Shown here one piece after another: positions 50,516 through 59,944 of a stretch of DNA of 64,000 bases. The notes beneath the pieces were generated by a model, which searched no databases, was not told where the DNA came from, and saw only the letters and a list, made by a program, of their open reading frames with translations. Position 1 is the first letter of the stretch, and each line of letters opens with the position of its first letter. Source of the stretch: JADFXI01 sp963784135 (GTDB lineage Bacteria > Nitrospirota > Thermodesulfovibrionia > Thermodesulfovibrionales > Dissulfurispiraceae); the NCBI GenBank assembly GCA_963784135.1, contig CAWAQG010000003.1:62001-126000 (forward strand), in the 5' to 3' direction. The translations under genes and the position numbers were made by a program.

Positions 50516-50989
50516 CTACTGGACTACCAGAGCATTTTTAAAGGAATTGAGCCACATGATATGGCTCTTTTCTTCGTTGATAATCTCATCCACGAGCTCT
50601 TTTTCACGCACTGCGTCCCTTACACCGTAAAAGTACAGGAGAGTCTCTTTCTCAAATTCCAAGGCATAATTGACCGCGTCCTTTACAGTCTTTATCCCCT
50701 CCATAGCGGGGAGCGATTTATTCTTGCCCATAAAGAATTCCGATTCCACAATCGCCCTCAGATAATGCGACATTTCCTCCCATCCGTCAGGCTCCGCATC
50801 GCCGACCATGTCCCTCATCTCGCTATATGTCTTTTCATGTCTCAATTCCTTTTCGGCAAGCGTGCCAAAAAGCTTTACCAATTTCTCATGGTCCTTAAAA
50901 CGGGCGACCATAGCGGTATAGAATTGATAGCCCAGTTTTTCGGTCTGGACAGCCTGCTCCAGCACCTCGCGAATGCTAAATTTCTCCAT
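50516..50989 (-). CDS. Rubrerythrin-like ferritin-domain protein
   Basis: A 157-residue four-helix-bundle diiron protein without the C-terminal rubredoxin domain. The ligand helices are QTEKLGYQFYTAM, EKELRHEKTY, FEKETLLYFYGV and NEEKSHIMWL, giving Glu/Glu-x-x-His pairs. It likely detoxifies peroxide or stores iron in an anaerobe exposed to O2, matching the presence of cytochrome bd. It is 3 bp upstream of rsmI, same strand. Confidence 0.88.
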   Translation of the reverse strand: MEKFSIREVLEQAVQTEKLGYQFYTAMVARFKDHEKLVKLFGTLAEKELRHEKTYSEMRDMVGDAEPDGWEEMSHYLRAIVESEFFMGKNKSLPAMEGIKTVKDAVNYALEFEKETLLYFYGVRDAVREKELVDEIINEEKSHIMWLNSFKNALVVQ

Positions 50990-51050
50990 TATTCCACCTC
51001 CGTTTGTTCACAAATATCCCTGACCCGCTGCATTCTATGCAATTAAAATC

Positions 51051-51350
51051 TTACTCTACCTCCAGCAGTTTTCTCAAGCGCCTGTCAGCCTTGACTATAT
51101 CATCAGCGTTGTCCCCTGCGATGTCCCACTGGTATTCTCCTTTGGCACTGCGGTGCAGTTTTATTCTAACCGGCTTCCGGGGCTTTATCTGCGATATATC
51201 CTGGTTCCTGCTGAATTGCAAGGGCTGGGCAGCCGCATGAGATACCTGGTTCTTGTCGGCGCAAAATGCAGCGCCGTGGCCAAAACCTGAGAGCATCATA
51301 AGTGCCAGACTAATAACTGCCGCAATTTTTAAGTAATATGTTCTTATCAT
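51051..51350 (-). CDS. Small secreted protein of unknown function
   Basis: A 99-residue protein with a signal peptide (residues about 8-30, cut near AFCADKN). The mature part is basic and ends GEYQWDIAGDNADDIVKADRRLRKLLEVE. I do not recognise the family. It lies between nadE and the rubrerythrin-like gene. Confidence 0.55.
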   Translation of the reverse strand: MIRTYYLKIAAVISLALMMLSGFGHGAAFCADKNQVSHAAAQPLQFSRNQDISQIKPRKPVRIKLHRSAKGEYQWDIAGDNADDIVKADRRLRKLLEVE

Positions 51351-51383
51351 TTCAGGCGCGGACTTTCATTTTTTTCTTTGACG

Positions 51384-51405
51384 TTTCACTATTCACGTTT
51401 CACGG
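51384..51405. repeat. Lone heptamer arm after nadE
   Basis: Heptads tttcact, attcacg, tttcacg of the H4 class lie directly after the nadE stop. No partner arm was found. Confidence 0.55.
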
Positions 51406-51407
51406 CC

Positions 51408-53153
51408 TCAAAACTGCCTGTACCTGTTCGTTATGGGAAATCTCCTGTCCCTGCCAAAGGCCCTCGGAGTAATCTTTATTCCGGGAGGAGACTGCCTCCT
51501 TTTATATTCGCTGAAATCAACCATGCGTATGATCCTTTTTGTGTCCTCCACCTCGCAATCCGGGTTGAGAGCTGCAATTTCGTCAAAGCTTTTGTCTTCC
51601 TCGATATACATCTTAAGTATAGGGTCCAGCAATTCATATGGAGGCAGCGTATCCGTGTCCTTCTGGTCCGGCTTCAATTCCGCGGTAGGGGGCCTGGTCA
51701 GTACCCTTTCCGGGATGACCATCCGTCCTTCCATGAGATTTTTCCATCTGCACAGGCGGTAGACCAGCGTTTTAGGCACATCCTTTATTACTGCAAACCC
51801 TCCCGCCATATCGCCATAGAGCGTGGCATATCCCACGCTCATTTCAGACTTGTTTCCGGTGGTCAGGACAAGCCACCCGAACTTATTTGACAAGGCCATG
51901 AGCAGGTTCCCCCTGATTCTCGCCTGGAGGTTCTCTTCAGTAATGTCGGCGGGCATTTTTTCAAAAGAATGCGCAAGGGTCTCCCTGTAGGCCTCAAATA
52001 TTGAGCTTATCGGGATTTCAATCAACTTTATGCCGAGATTCCGGACCAGTTCCTGCGTGTCCTCCCTGCTTTCCCGCGAGGTATACGACGACGGCATAAA
52101 TACACCCGTTACATTATGAGCGCCGGCAGCATCGGCTGCAATAGCGGCGACAACAGCGGAATCGATTCCGCCGCTCAGACCGATACAAACATTGACAAAC
52201 CCATTCTTGTGAACATAATCCTTTGTTCCAAGAACAAGCGCCTTGTATACTTCCTCTTCCATTGAGGGAACAGGAAGCGCGGAGGCCCGGAAGCGCGGAA
52301 ATTTCCGGGCTTCCGGGCTTCCGCGCTTCCGCGCGATGGTCATCTTCTCCACCCCTTGCACCGGCAAATCAAAGACCTGCTGCCTTCTCCTCGGATCATG
52401 AAGGCGCTTAATGAAAACCGCATCAAGATCCAGGTCTGCAATTATAATGTCCTCTTCAAACTGTTTGCCTTCGGCGATTATTTCGCCGTTCTGGTCCACT
52501 ATAAAGCTCTGCCCGTCGAACACCAGTTCATCCTGGCCTCCAACGGTATTGAGATAGGCAATAATAACACTGTTGTCGTATGCCCGGGTAGCCAGCATTT
52601 TCTTTCTGAATCCTGCCTTGCCTATATTATAAGGGGAGGCATTTATATTGATAATAAATTCGGCGCCAGCCAACGCCTGGACCGTGCTTGGTCCGCCCTC
52701 ATACCAGATGTCCTCGCAGATCGTAACACCGAACAGGAAATCTTCCATTTCATATACCGTATATCTGCTCCCTGCCTGAAAATATCTGAACTCGTCAAAG
52801 ACGCTGTAATTCGGCAGATGCATCTTTTGATAGACATCGATAAGCTGCCCGTTGTACAGGACCGCAGCGGCGTTGTATATGTCATCCCTCCTGTCGACAA
52901 ATCCGGTTATCACTACAGCATCACCGGTCCTTGCCTGAATTTCCTCAAGAGCAGCATGCGTATCCTTAATGAACTGGGGCTTTAAGAGAAGGTCTTCAGG
53001 CGGATAGCCTGTGACCGCGAGTTCAGGAAAGGCAATGATATCGGGGTAATATTCCCCGGCCTTTTCAATAAAGCCGGCAATTTTCATCACATTGCCGTCC
53101 AAGTCACCCACTATGGGGTTGATCTGGCATAAGGCAATCCGGACCGTTTTCAT
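51408..53153 (-). CDS. nadE: Glutamine-dependent NAD+ synthetase
   Basis: A 581-residue two-domain enzyme that amidates deamido-NAD. The N-terminal glutaminase (nitrilase fold) has ALCQINPIVGDLDGN with Glu in IAFPELAVTGY, Lys in VYQKMHLPNY and Cys in GVTICEDIWYEGG; the C-terminal synthetase has the ATP loop GLSGGIDSAVVAAIA and LLTTGNKSEMSVGYATLYGDMAGG. Residues near 279-297 (RKRGSPEARKFPRFRASALP) between the domains are encoded by octamer repeat DNA at 52273-52334. ATG 53153 is preferred: AAGGAG lies upstream of it, within the longer GTG frame from 53174. Confidence 0.94.
   Translation of the reverse strand: MKTVRIALCQINPIVGDLDGNVMKIAGFIEKAGEYYPDIIAFPELAVTGYPPEDLLLKPQFIKDTHAALEEIQARTGDAVVITGFVDRRDDIYNAAAVLYNGQLIDVYQKMHLPNYSVFDEFRYFQAGSRYTVYEMEDFLFGVTICEDIWYEGGPSTVQALAGAEFIININASPYNIGKAGFRKKMLATRAYDNSVIIAYLNTVGGQDELVFDGQSFIVDQNGEIIAEGKQFEEDIIIADLDLDAVFIKRLHDPRRRQQVFDLPVQGVEKMTIARKRGSPEARKFPRFRASALPVPSMEEEVYKALVLGTKDYVHKNGFVNVCIGLSGGIDSAVVAAIAADAAGAHNVTGVFMPSSYTSRESREDTQELVRNLGIKLIEIPISSIFEAYRETLAHSFEKMPADITEENLQARIRGNLLMALSNKFGWLVLTTGNKSEMSVGYATLYGDMAGGFAVIKDVPKTLVYRLCRWKNLMEGRMVIPERVLTRPPTAELKPDQKDTDTLPPYELLDPILKMYIEEDKSFDEIAALNPDCEVEDTKRIIRMVDFSEYKRRQSPPGIKITPRAFGRDRRFPITNRYRQF
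52273..52334. repeat. Octamer-repeat hairpin inside nadE
   Basis: The left arm is ggaagcgc, ggaggccc, ggaagcgc, ggaaa; the right arm is ttccgggc, ttccgggc, ttccgcgc, ttccgcgc. It lies in frame in the linker between the glutaminase and synthetase domains. It is the coding counterpart of the intergenic heptamer hairpins. Confidence 0.8.
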
Positions 53154-53251
53154 TGGGGCTGCTTGCTCCTTCACAATTCAATAGTATTGTTTTTTAACAT
53201 TTATATAATGCAAAACACAACCCCGAAAGTGGTATAATAAACGGCGAGACC

Positions 53252-55768
53252 ATGCAAAATAATTTGTTGTTATTCCGGAGCCTTATCAATCAATCAAATG
53301 ACGCCATATCCGTTATAGACCCTGAGACAGGTTTTTTTCTTCATGTAAACGACAAGATGTGCAGCAATTTGGGATACGATTACAGGGAACTTCTGAATAT
53401 GAGAGTTGCGGATGTCGATGCGGTGGCCATACCCGATGATTTTGCATGGAAAGAACACGTTAACAAAGTCCGTAGAAAGGGCTATATGCTGTTGGAAGGC
53501 GCGCATAAGCGTAAAGACGGCACGACCTTTCCGGTAGAAGTAAATGTTAAGTACCTGGAGATTGATAACAAGGCTTATTTGGTAGGAGTGGCGCGTGATA
53601 TCACCGAACGCAGGCTGTCGGAAGACGCTTTGCGGAAAAGTGAAAAACAATTACGGGATGTCACTTCATATCTTTCGGAAGGCATTTATGTTTTGAATCA
53701 GGAGGGGAATATTATATTTATGAATCCCACGGCAGAACAGCTTGTGGGATGGACAATGGCAGAACTGAAAAATAAAAACGCCCATAACGTCCTGCATTAC
53801 AGGAAAGCTGACGGTACGCCATTGCCCTTTGAAGAGTGCCCGATGCACAATGTCATTAAAACCGGCAAACTATTGTCTTCAACTGATGAGATTTTTATAC
53901 GGAAAGACGGCACAGTTCTTCCTGTTTCTGTCATTTCCAGCCCTATTATTGAAAATGGCAAGGCTGTCGCATCAGTCGCCGCTTTTAGAGATATCACCGA
54001 ACATAAGCAGATGGAGAAAGAAAGGGAAAGACTTATTTTTGAACTGGGGGTCGCGAATGAAGAGTTGGAACAGGAAATTGCGGAGCGCAGGAGGGCTGAG
54101 GATGCGCTCAGAGAAAATGAAAAATTCCTGCAAACAATTATTGAGACCGAACCTGACTGTATAAAACTTCTTGCCGCCGACGGTACTTTGCTGCAAATGA
54201 ACCGTGCAGGGCTTTCTATGATCGAGGCCGATTCCCTGTCCCAGGTTAAAGGACAGTGCGTTTATCAGCTGGTTGTCCCGGAATATCGTGAGGCATTCAA
54301 GTCTCTGACAGCGGATGTTTTCAAAGGCAGGCCCGGAGTGCTTGAATTTGAAGCGGTTGGACTCAGGGGGACGCATATTTGGCTGGAAACTCATGCTGTT
54401 CCGTTGCGCAATGACAGCGATGAGATCATTGCCTTACTTGGCATAACAAGAGACGTCACTGAACACAAAAAAGCAGAAGATGAAATCAGGAACCTGAATA
54501 AGGAACTTGAACGGCGCGTTATTGAACGTACGGCACAGCTAAAGGAGTCTGCGCAACGTTTTCAGCTTGCTGCCGAATCCGGCCAACTGGGCGTATGGGA
54601 TTGGAATGTGCAGTCCAATTTTATGGTCTGGAATGATAGAATGTTTGAACTTTATGGCATTTCGAGAGACGCCTTCACAAATAGTGTAGAGGCTTGGAGA
54701 AACAGCCTGCACCCGGATGACTGCAATAAAGCGATGGCGGATGGTGATGCCGCCCTTCGCGGAGAGAAAGAATTCGACACCGAATTCCGTGTCTTGCATC
54801 CCGACGGTACTGTTAAGGTGCTGAAGGCCAACGCTATAGTGATCCGGGATGCGGACGGCAAGCCTGTTCGGATGCTCGGACTGAACCGTGACATCACAGA
54901 GCTCAGGGAAGCTGAGGAAAAACTGATCAGGTCTTACTCTGATTTGGAGATAAAGGTCCAGGAGCGTACAGCCGAGTTGACTGCCGCAAAGCACCAGCTT
55001 GAGGAACTGAATTTGACCCTTGAACAGAGAGTGCTGGAAGAGATCGCGTCCCGCCATGAAAAAGAACAGCTGCTGTTTCAGCAGTCGCGGATGGCGGCCA
55101 TGGGGGAGATGATAGGCGCAATTGCCCACCAGTGGAGGCAGCCCCTCAATGTCATCGGACTCATCATACAGAACCTGCAGATGGCTTATGAATATGGCGA
55201 GCTTGATAAGATGCGGCTCAAAAATGCTGTTGCTACAGCCATGTGGCAGGTCAATTTCATGTCCAAGACCATCGATGATTTCCGCAATTTCTTTAAGCCT
55301 TCAAGGGAGAAAGAACTTTTTGATGTGAAGAAGATAGTGGATGAAACCATCTCGCTTATGAAGGCGCAGCTTCAAAACAGCTTTATTGATATTGAAATAA
55401 TCACTAAGAAAGAAGGTCTGGTCATGAAGGGGTATCCCAATGAGTTTAAACATGTCCTGCTGAATCTCATCAATAATGCAAAGGACGCAATTTTAGTGCG
55501 TAAAGCACATGAGGATTGCCAGACCAAAATAACTATTCTTCTATCGGAAAAGGCTGATAAAGTGATAATCAAAGTCCGGGACACGGGAGGCGGGGTACCG
55601 GGGCATATAATGGACAAGATATTTGATCCTTATTTCACCACGAAAGATGAAGGGACGGGGACAGGCATCGGGTTGTACATATCGAAGACCATGGTAGAGA
55701 GAAACATGGGGGGGCGGCTTACAGCACGAAACTGGAAGGAAGGGGCGGAGTTCAGGATAGAGGTATAA
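53252..55768 (+). CDS. Soluble hybrid-input sensor histidine kinase with four PAS domains
   Basis: An 838-residue cytoplasmic kinase, no transmembrane segment. Four PAS domains are visible at about 8-125, 130-255, 288-405 and 435-555, each ended by a D-I/V-T-E/D-x motif (ARDITERR, FRDITEHK, TRDVTEHK, NRDITELR) and joined by coiled coils. The phospho-accepting His is in MIGAIAHQWRQPLNVIGLIIQN. HATPase motifs are LLNLINNAKDAI, VRDTGGGVPG and GTGTGIGLYISKTMVE. It overlaps nothing but has a 1-bp gap to a response regulator, its probable partner. The signal is unknown. Confidence 0.93.
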   Translation: MQNNLLLFRSLINQSNDAISVIDPETGFFLHVNDKMCSNLGYDYRELLNMRVADVDAVAIPDDFAWKEHVNKVRRKGYMLLEGAHKRKDGTTFPVEVNVKYLEIDNKAYLVGVARDITERRLSEDALRKSEKQLRDVTSYLSEGIYVLNQEGNIIFMNPTAEQLVGWTMAELKNKNAHNVLHYRKADGTPLPFEECPMHNVIKTGKLLSSTDEIFIRKDGTVLPVSVISSPIIENGKAVASVAAFRDITEHKQMEKERERLIFELGVANEELEQEIAERRRAEDALRENEKFLQTIIETEPDCIKLLAADGTLLQMNRAGLSMIEADSLSQVKGQCVYQLVVPEYREAFKSLTADVFKGRPGVLEFEAVGLRGTHIWLETHAVPLRNDSDEIIALLGITRDVTEHKKAEDEIRNLNKELERRVIERTAQLKESAQRFQLAAESGQLGVWDWNVQSNFMVWNDRMFELYGISRDAFTNSVEAWRNSLHPDDCNKAMADGDAALRGEKEFDTEFRVLHPDGTVKVLKANAIVIRDADGKPVRMLGLNRDITELREAEEKLIRSYSDLEIKVQERTAELTAAKHQLEELNLTLEQRVLEEIASRHEKEQLLFQQSRMAAMGEMIGAIAHQWRQPLNVIGLIIQNLQMAYEYGELDKMRLKNAVATAMWQVNFMSKTIDDFRNFFKPSREKELFDVKKIVDETISLMKAQLQNSFIDIEIITKKEGLVMKGYPNEFKHVLLNLINNAKDAILVRKAHEDCQTKITILLSEKADKVIIKVRDTGGGVPGHIMDKIFDPYFTTKDEGTGTGIGLYISKTMVERNMGGRLTARNWKEGAEFRIEV

Positions 55769-55769
55769 T

Positions 55770-56432
55770 ATGGAAAATGGGAAATTGGAAGTGACCGTCT
55801 TATATGTCGAGGATGAGCCGCGCGCAAGAGAGGCTGTGCGTGAAATATTAAAGAGGGTCGTTCGGACCGTATATGTGGCAGAGAACGGCAAGGATGGATT
55901 GGACGCGTTTAAACAATATAATCCCGACATAGTCGTGACCGACATAAGAATGCCTGTAATGAGCGGTCTGGAAATGGCAAGAAAAATAAGAGAGGAAAAC
56001 AAAAGCAAGCAGATCATAGTGACGACGGCCCACGGCGATACGGACTATTTTCTTGCGGCAATTGACATCGCTGTTGACCAATATATTTTAAAACCTGTAC
56101 AAAGCGACAGGCTCATTGAAGCAATACGGAAATGCGCTGACTACGTGCTTCGGGAAAGAGAGGTCCAAAAGCATAATGAGGAGCGCGAGAAACTGATACT
56201 CGAACTTCAGGAAGCCAATGCAAAAGTAAAGACATTGAGCGGTTTTTTCCCAATTTGCGCCTCATGCAAGAAAATTCGGGATGATGAGGGCTATTGGAAG
56301 CAGATCGAAACCTATATCAGCGAACATTCCGAAGCTCTGTTTACACATTCAATCTGTCCTGAATGCGCAAAAAGACTGTATCCGGAATATTACGATGAAA
56401 TCTGGGGGAAAAAAGACAAACCTGAGAGCTGA
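55770..56432 (+). CDS. Response regulator with C-terminal cysteine module
   Basis: A 220-residue protein: receiver domain (1-122; acidic pair E14-D15, phospho-acceptor D58, K108), coiled coil (about 125-155) and a module with C163, C166, H193, C196, C199 (ICASCKKIRDDEGYW ... HSICPEC). The module matches residues 151-187 of the PAS protein at 724. There is no DNA-binding or enzymatic output domain, so the cysteine module is the probable output. It is the partner of the kinase at 53252. Confidence 0.88.
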   Translation: MENGKLEVTVLYVEDEPRAREAVREILKRVVRTVYVAENGKDGLDAFKQYNPDIVVTDIRMPVMSGLEMARKIREENKSKQIIVTTAHGDTDYFLAAIDIAVDQYILKPVQSDRLIEAIRKCADYVLREREVQKHNEEREKLILELQEANAKVKTLSGFFPICASCKKIRDDEGYWKQIETYISEHSEALFTHSICPECAKRLYPEYYDEIWGKKDKPES

Positions 56433-56459
56433 GATTATTGGTAAGAATAAGATAAAAGT

Positions 56460-56475
56460 CGTCATTCCCGCCTGC
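56460..56475. repeat. Left half of a gtcattcccgc palindrome split by IS1182
   Basis: cgtcattcccgcctgc ends at the IS; the other half (tgcgcgggaatgacg, 58146-58160) resumes after it. A complete palindrome of the same type (tcgtcattcccgcaggtagt ... aagcgggaatcc) lies inside the IS at about 56550-56582. Confidence 0.65.
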
Positions 56476-58145
56476 CAGACTGTGTCACAATTAAATATTG
56501 CCACTGAATTTATAAAGCCTTTGATATTGCACAGTCCATTCCAATTAATTTCGTCATTCCCGCAGGTAGTAAGCGGGAATCCATGTTTTATCCAAATTGG
56601 CCCTTATTTCAATTGATTCGTATGTTTGTGCCAGTATCTTTTCATCCAAATCATCCCAGTGCTGCCATAATGCCGGACATCCCCAGTATCGTTATCATTC
56701 TCGATATGTTAAAGCAGGTGGATAACAATGCCATTTCCGCATTTACCCCTTTGATCCCTCTTAACAGAAATGCTCCTACTTTTAAATTCCCTTTGATATG
56801 CCCAAACGGCAATTCTGCTTTCTCCTTCCGCTTCTTATAGATCAACTGCCCCTTGTCACTTCTATAAAGAGCTTCCAGTTCTTCTTTTACATGCTCATCC
56901 CTTAGCCGAATTATCGCTCTCCCCCTCGTATTATTTGTGCATTTGCCATAATGCTTACACTGAAGACAATTCGATGGCCCTTTGATTCTGTATAAGTAAT
57001 GCCCCTTTACCTCACTGTAATGCGAATATTTTAACGGCTTGCCTTCAGGGCATAGATACTGATTGTTTTCTTTGTCATAGAGAAATTTATCCTTCCCAAA
57101 TGGATCGTCCTCCTGAGGCTTGTGCAATGCCTGTTTCTGAGTCGGCACTATTACCTCAATTTTCTCCTCTACCGCATCCTTTAGGTTCCCAGTATTGGCA
57201 TACCCGGCATCTGCACACGCTGTCTCACATTTCCTGCCAAGTACTTCATTAGCCTGTTTTACCTGCTCTGAAAACTGGTTCGTATCATTACTTTCATTTA
57301 CTACATCGCTGTTCACTATCAACCCATGCTTTTCATCTACCGCTATCTGCGCGTTATACCCAGCATGTGTGCCTTGCCTTCCCTTTACTTTTATGCAATC
57401 CTCATCCACTGCGTTTAGCTGCGTCCTTTCTTCTTTCTTTATCTTCTCCACTATCGCTTGCACTTTCTCTTTCAATACCAACTTATCTTTTAACTCTTCC
57501 GACATGCCTATATGCGTTCCGCCTTCACTGTTATCTGCCTGCTCGCATTCTTTTAATATTTCTTCTATTTGTTTGTCTGTCCTCTCCAATACTTTCCGGC
57601 ACCTCTCCTCAGTCCATGTATGGTTAATCGATGCGTTTGCTCTAATCTTGCTTCCGTCTATGAATAGAGTGTTGCCTTCTATCAGCTTTAATTCAATGCA
57701 CAGCCTCACACACTGCCTTAATACCTTTTTCAACGCAGCTATATTGTCACGCCGAAATTTTGCTATCGTCTTATGGTCAGGCTTCATTCCCCCCGTAAGC
57801 CAGATGAATGATAGATTGTGATGCAATGCCCTCTCCAGTTTCCTCGAACTCCTCCAGCCATATGAATACCCATATACCAAAATCTTTAACATCGCCTTAG
57901 GATCATAGGCCGAATTCCCCACTTTGACCTCTTCAATCTCTATTCCCAATTGTTCTAAATTCAAGGCCTCCACAAACGCATCATATGCCCTTACAGGATC
58001 ATCCTCTCCTACATAATCCTCTATCGTCGGAGGCAACAGCATTACTTGCTCCCTGTTCCCTATCCTATATGCCACTTGTCTATTTCTCCTTCTTGCTTGT
58101 GATTCCATATATTATATATCGCCTTGCTAATTGTGACACAGTCTG
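56476..58145 (-). mobile_element. IS1182-family insertion sequence
   Basis: An element of about 1670 bp with terminal inverted repeats CAGACTGTGTCACAATTA at both ends. It interrupts an extragenic palindrome between the response regulator and bioW. The 175 bp before the transposase stop contain a further palindrome and no gene. Confidence 0.85.
56651..58108 (-). CDS. IS1182-family transposase
   Basis: A 485-residue DDE transposase. The N-terminal DUF772-type domain shows LLPPTIEDYVGEDDPVRAYDAFVEAL and YDPKAMLKILVYGYSYGWRSSRKLERALHHN; the catalytic core has LFIDGSKIRANAS, AGYNAQIAVDEKHGLIVNSDV and the C-terminal CLQCKHYGKCTNNTRGR cysteine stretch; E is in the EKAELPFGHIKGNL region. It is intact and of family length. 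Confidence 0.94.
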   Translation of the reverse strand: MESQARRRNRQVAYRIGNREQVMLLPPTIEDYVGEDDPVRAYDAFVEALNLEQLGIEIEEVKVGNSAYDPKAMLKILVYGYSYGWRSSRKLERALHHNLSFIWLTGGMKPDHKTIAKFRRDNIAALKKVLRQCVRLCIELKLIEGNTLFIDGSKIRANASINHTWTEERCRKVLERTDKQIEEILKECEQADNSEGGTHIGMSEELKDKLVLKEKVQAIVEKIKKEERTQLNAVDEDCIKVKGRQGTHAGYNAQIAVDEKHGLIVNSDVVNESNDTNQFSEQVKQANEVLGRKCETACADAGYANTGNLKDAVEEKIEVIVPTQKQALHKPQEDDPFGKDKFLYDKENNQYLCPEGKPLKYSHYSEVKGHYLYRIKGPSNCLQCKHYGKCTNNTRGRAIIRLRDEHVKEELEALYRSDKGQLIYKKRKEKAELPFGHIKGNLKVGAFLLRGIKGVNAEMALLSTCFNISRMITILGMSGIMAALG

Positions 58146-58233
58146 TGCGCGGGAATGACGGACAAAGAACTTAAAAAATTGCAGGAAAATGCAGTAACCC
58201 AATTCCCATAACCAATGCCCAGCGGAATTATGA

Positions 58234-58245
58234 TACAATTCCTGC
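58234..58245 (+). promoter_or_regulatory. Possible -10 element for a leaderless bioW transcript
   Basis: TACAAT at 58234-58239 ends six bases before the bioW ATG, and no ribosome-binding site is seen. The inverted repeat ggaatt/aattcc (58224-58242) overlaps it and could be an operator. No matching -35 was found. Confidence 0.35.
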
Positions 58246-59007
58246 ATGTGGAATGTACGGGTAAGGGCTTCCAGAAAGAGCGGCGGCAGGGATCTCCATA
58301 TTTCAGGGGCTGAGGGACTTTATAACAGCCCTGAACTTGCCGGAACAGTGACCGCCTGCATAAAGAGGGTGCTTGAGCATCCGAGGGGAGCACCCGACAC
58401 AATTGTCCTTACAATAGAAGCGGTAAATCAGAAACCTGCGGACGCTCCCTTGCTGCGCTTAAAAACACTCCGTTGCTCCTCACCTGACAGGGCACATAAT
58501 ATTATTTCAGAAATTCTGGAAAACACGGGCATTGCCCGGCGGGCAGCCGGCGCCGCCCTAAAAGTTTTGACATCACAGCATGTCATGCGGGGCGCGTCCC
58601 TGATAACAGCCAGGACAGGCCGTCGTATCGAGCCTGACAAAGAACGAGGAATAAGGGTATCAAGATTGGGAATGAAGAAGGCGGAGAGAGAAAAGCTGGA
58701 GCTTAAGCTTTCTGGAATGCGGCTCAATACGGAAACGATAAGAGAAGCTCTTGTCCTGGCGTCAAAAACAGCCTCATGCCCGGACATCCTTGCGGAGGTC
58801 TGCATTTCTGATGATCCCGATTATACAACAGGATATGTATCAGGAAGAGAAATAGGATATGTTCGAATACCGAACATAAAAAACAGGGGCGACATGCATG
58901 GAGGAAGGGTGTTCTTTGTCAGAGAAAATGCCGAGATCGACACTGTAATAAACTATCTGGAAAAAGAGCCGGTACTGCTCTGGAACGCTATAGCATACGA
59001 TGGCTGA
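58246..59007 (+). CDS. bioW: 6-carboxyhexanoate-CoA ligase (pimeloyl-CoA synthetase)
   Basis: A 253-residue BioW. Family markers are VRVRASRKSGGRDLHISGAEGLYNSPEL at the N-terminus, TSQHVMRGASLITARTGRRIEPDKERGIRVSR in the middle and YTTGYVSGREIGYVRIPNIKNRGDMHGGRVFFV near the end. It activates pimelate to pimeloyl-CoA, the first step of the BioW route to biotin; BioB at 38766 catalyses the last. The gene overlaps the downstream diacylglycerol-kinase-like gene by 8 bp (ATGGCTGA). Confidence 0.92.
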   Translation: MWNVRVRASRKSGGRDLHISGAEGLYNSPELAGTVTACIKRVLEHPRGAPDTIVLTIEAVNQKPADAPLLRLKTLRCSSPDRAHNIISEILENTGIARRAAGAALKVLTSQHVMRGASLITARTGRRIEPDKERGIRVSRLGMKKAEREKLELKLSGMRLNTETIREALVLASKTASCPDILAEVCISDDPDYTTGYVSGREIGYVRIPNIKNRGDMHGGRVFFVRENAEIDTVINYLEKEPVLLWNAIAYDG

Positions 59008-59944
59008 GAAAATCATTATTATCGGGAACCCCATTGCAGGAGGCGGGGCAGCGTTCAAAATTAAAAAGGCCTCCGACTTCCTGGCAGGCAAGGGCTATGA
59101 CGTCAAACTGATGTTCACCGGCAGAAAAGGCGACGCAGAAGCGTTTGCCGGAGAAGCTGCAAGCCGGCCCGTGCGGCTGGTCATAGCAGCAGGCGGCGAT
59201 GGAACATATAACGAAGTGGCCAATGGCCTTGTCCATTCAAGTGTCCCCATGGCGATACTCCCGCTCGGCACCACCTCTGTGCTCGCACGGGAGCTTCATA
59301 TTCCTCTCTCCCTGAAAAAGGCCCTCGCTATTGCCCTGAACGGTACTATACAGACAGTGCATCTCGGCAAGATCACTTTTACAGGGGATGACTCATTGTC
59401 ACATCAAACATCACGCGTGACTCGTTATTTTCTCCTTATGGCAGGTATAGGTTTCGACGCGGAAGCGACCCGGGGCGTTAATGAACGGACAAAAAAAATC
59501 ACCGGTAAAGGGGCCTACTTCCTTAGCGGTATTAAAACACTCCTGCATTACAGTCCGGGACCCATAACTCTTTCCATCGGGCAGGGACCCACGGACTCCG
59601 TGCCTGCCCGTAAGGTAAACGGGTACAGCGCTATTATAGGGAAGGCATCATGCTACGGCGGCGCGTTCAAGGCAACGCCCGACGCCAGGCTTGCCGAGCC
59701 TTATTTTTATGTTTTTGTAACGCATAAAAAAGACAGAAGGTCCCTTTTTCGTTACATCATTGGCGTCATGACCGGAAAGCATATCACTTTCAGGGATATA
59801 AGCTATTTCAAAGCCGGGGAAATCGTTGTTGAGGGAGAATCCCCTGTGCAGATCGACGGCGATTATGAAGGGACCACCCCGGCAAAGCTGGAAATTGAAA
59901 GAAACGCTCTTAAGCTGGTGACCCCGCTTCAAGAGACGCGCTGA
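59000..59944 (+). CDS. Diacylglycerol kinase-family (YegS/LCB5-type) lipid kinase
   Basis: A 314-residue DAGK_cat protein. The catalytic segment is VIAAGGDGTYNEVANGLVHSSVPMAILPLGTTSVLARELHIP, where the usual GTxNDFAR reads GTTSVLARE. GIGFDAEATRGVNERTKKITGKGAYFLSGIKTL and IDGDYEGTTPAKLEI are also typical. It phosphorylates a lipid, probably diacylglycerol or a related alcohol. Coupled to bioW, and its 3' end overlaps convergent porB by 35 bp. Confidence 0.88.
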   Translation: MAEKIIIIGNPIAGGGAAFKIKKASDFLAGKGYDVKLMFTGRKGDAEAFAGEAASRPVRLVIAAGGDGTYNEVANGLVHSSVPMAILPLGTTSVLARELHIPLSLKKALAIALNGTIQTVHLGKITFTGDDSLSHQTSRVTRYFLLMAGIGFDAEATRGVNERTKKITGKGAYFLSGIKTLLHYSPGPITLSIGQGPTDSVPARKVNGYSAIIGKASCYGGAFKATPDARLAEPYFYVFVTHKKDRRSLFRYIIGVMTGKHITFRDISYFKAGEIVVEGESPVQIDGDYEGTTPAKLEIERNALKLVTPLQETR

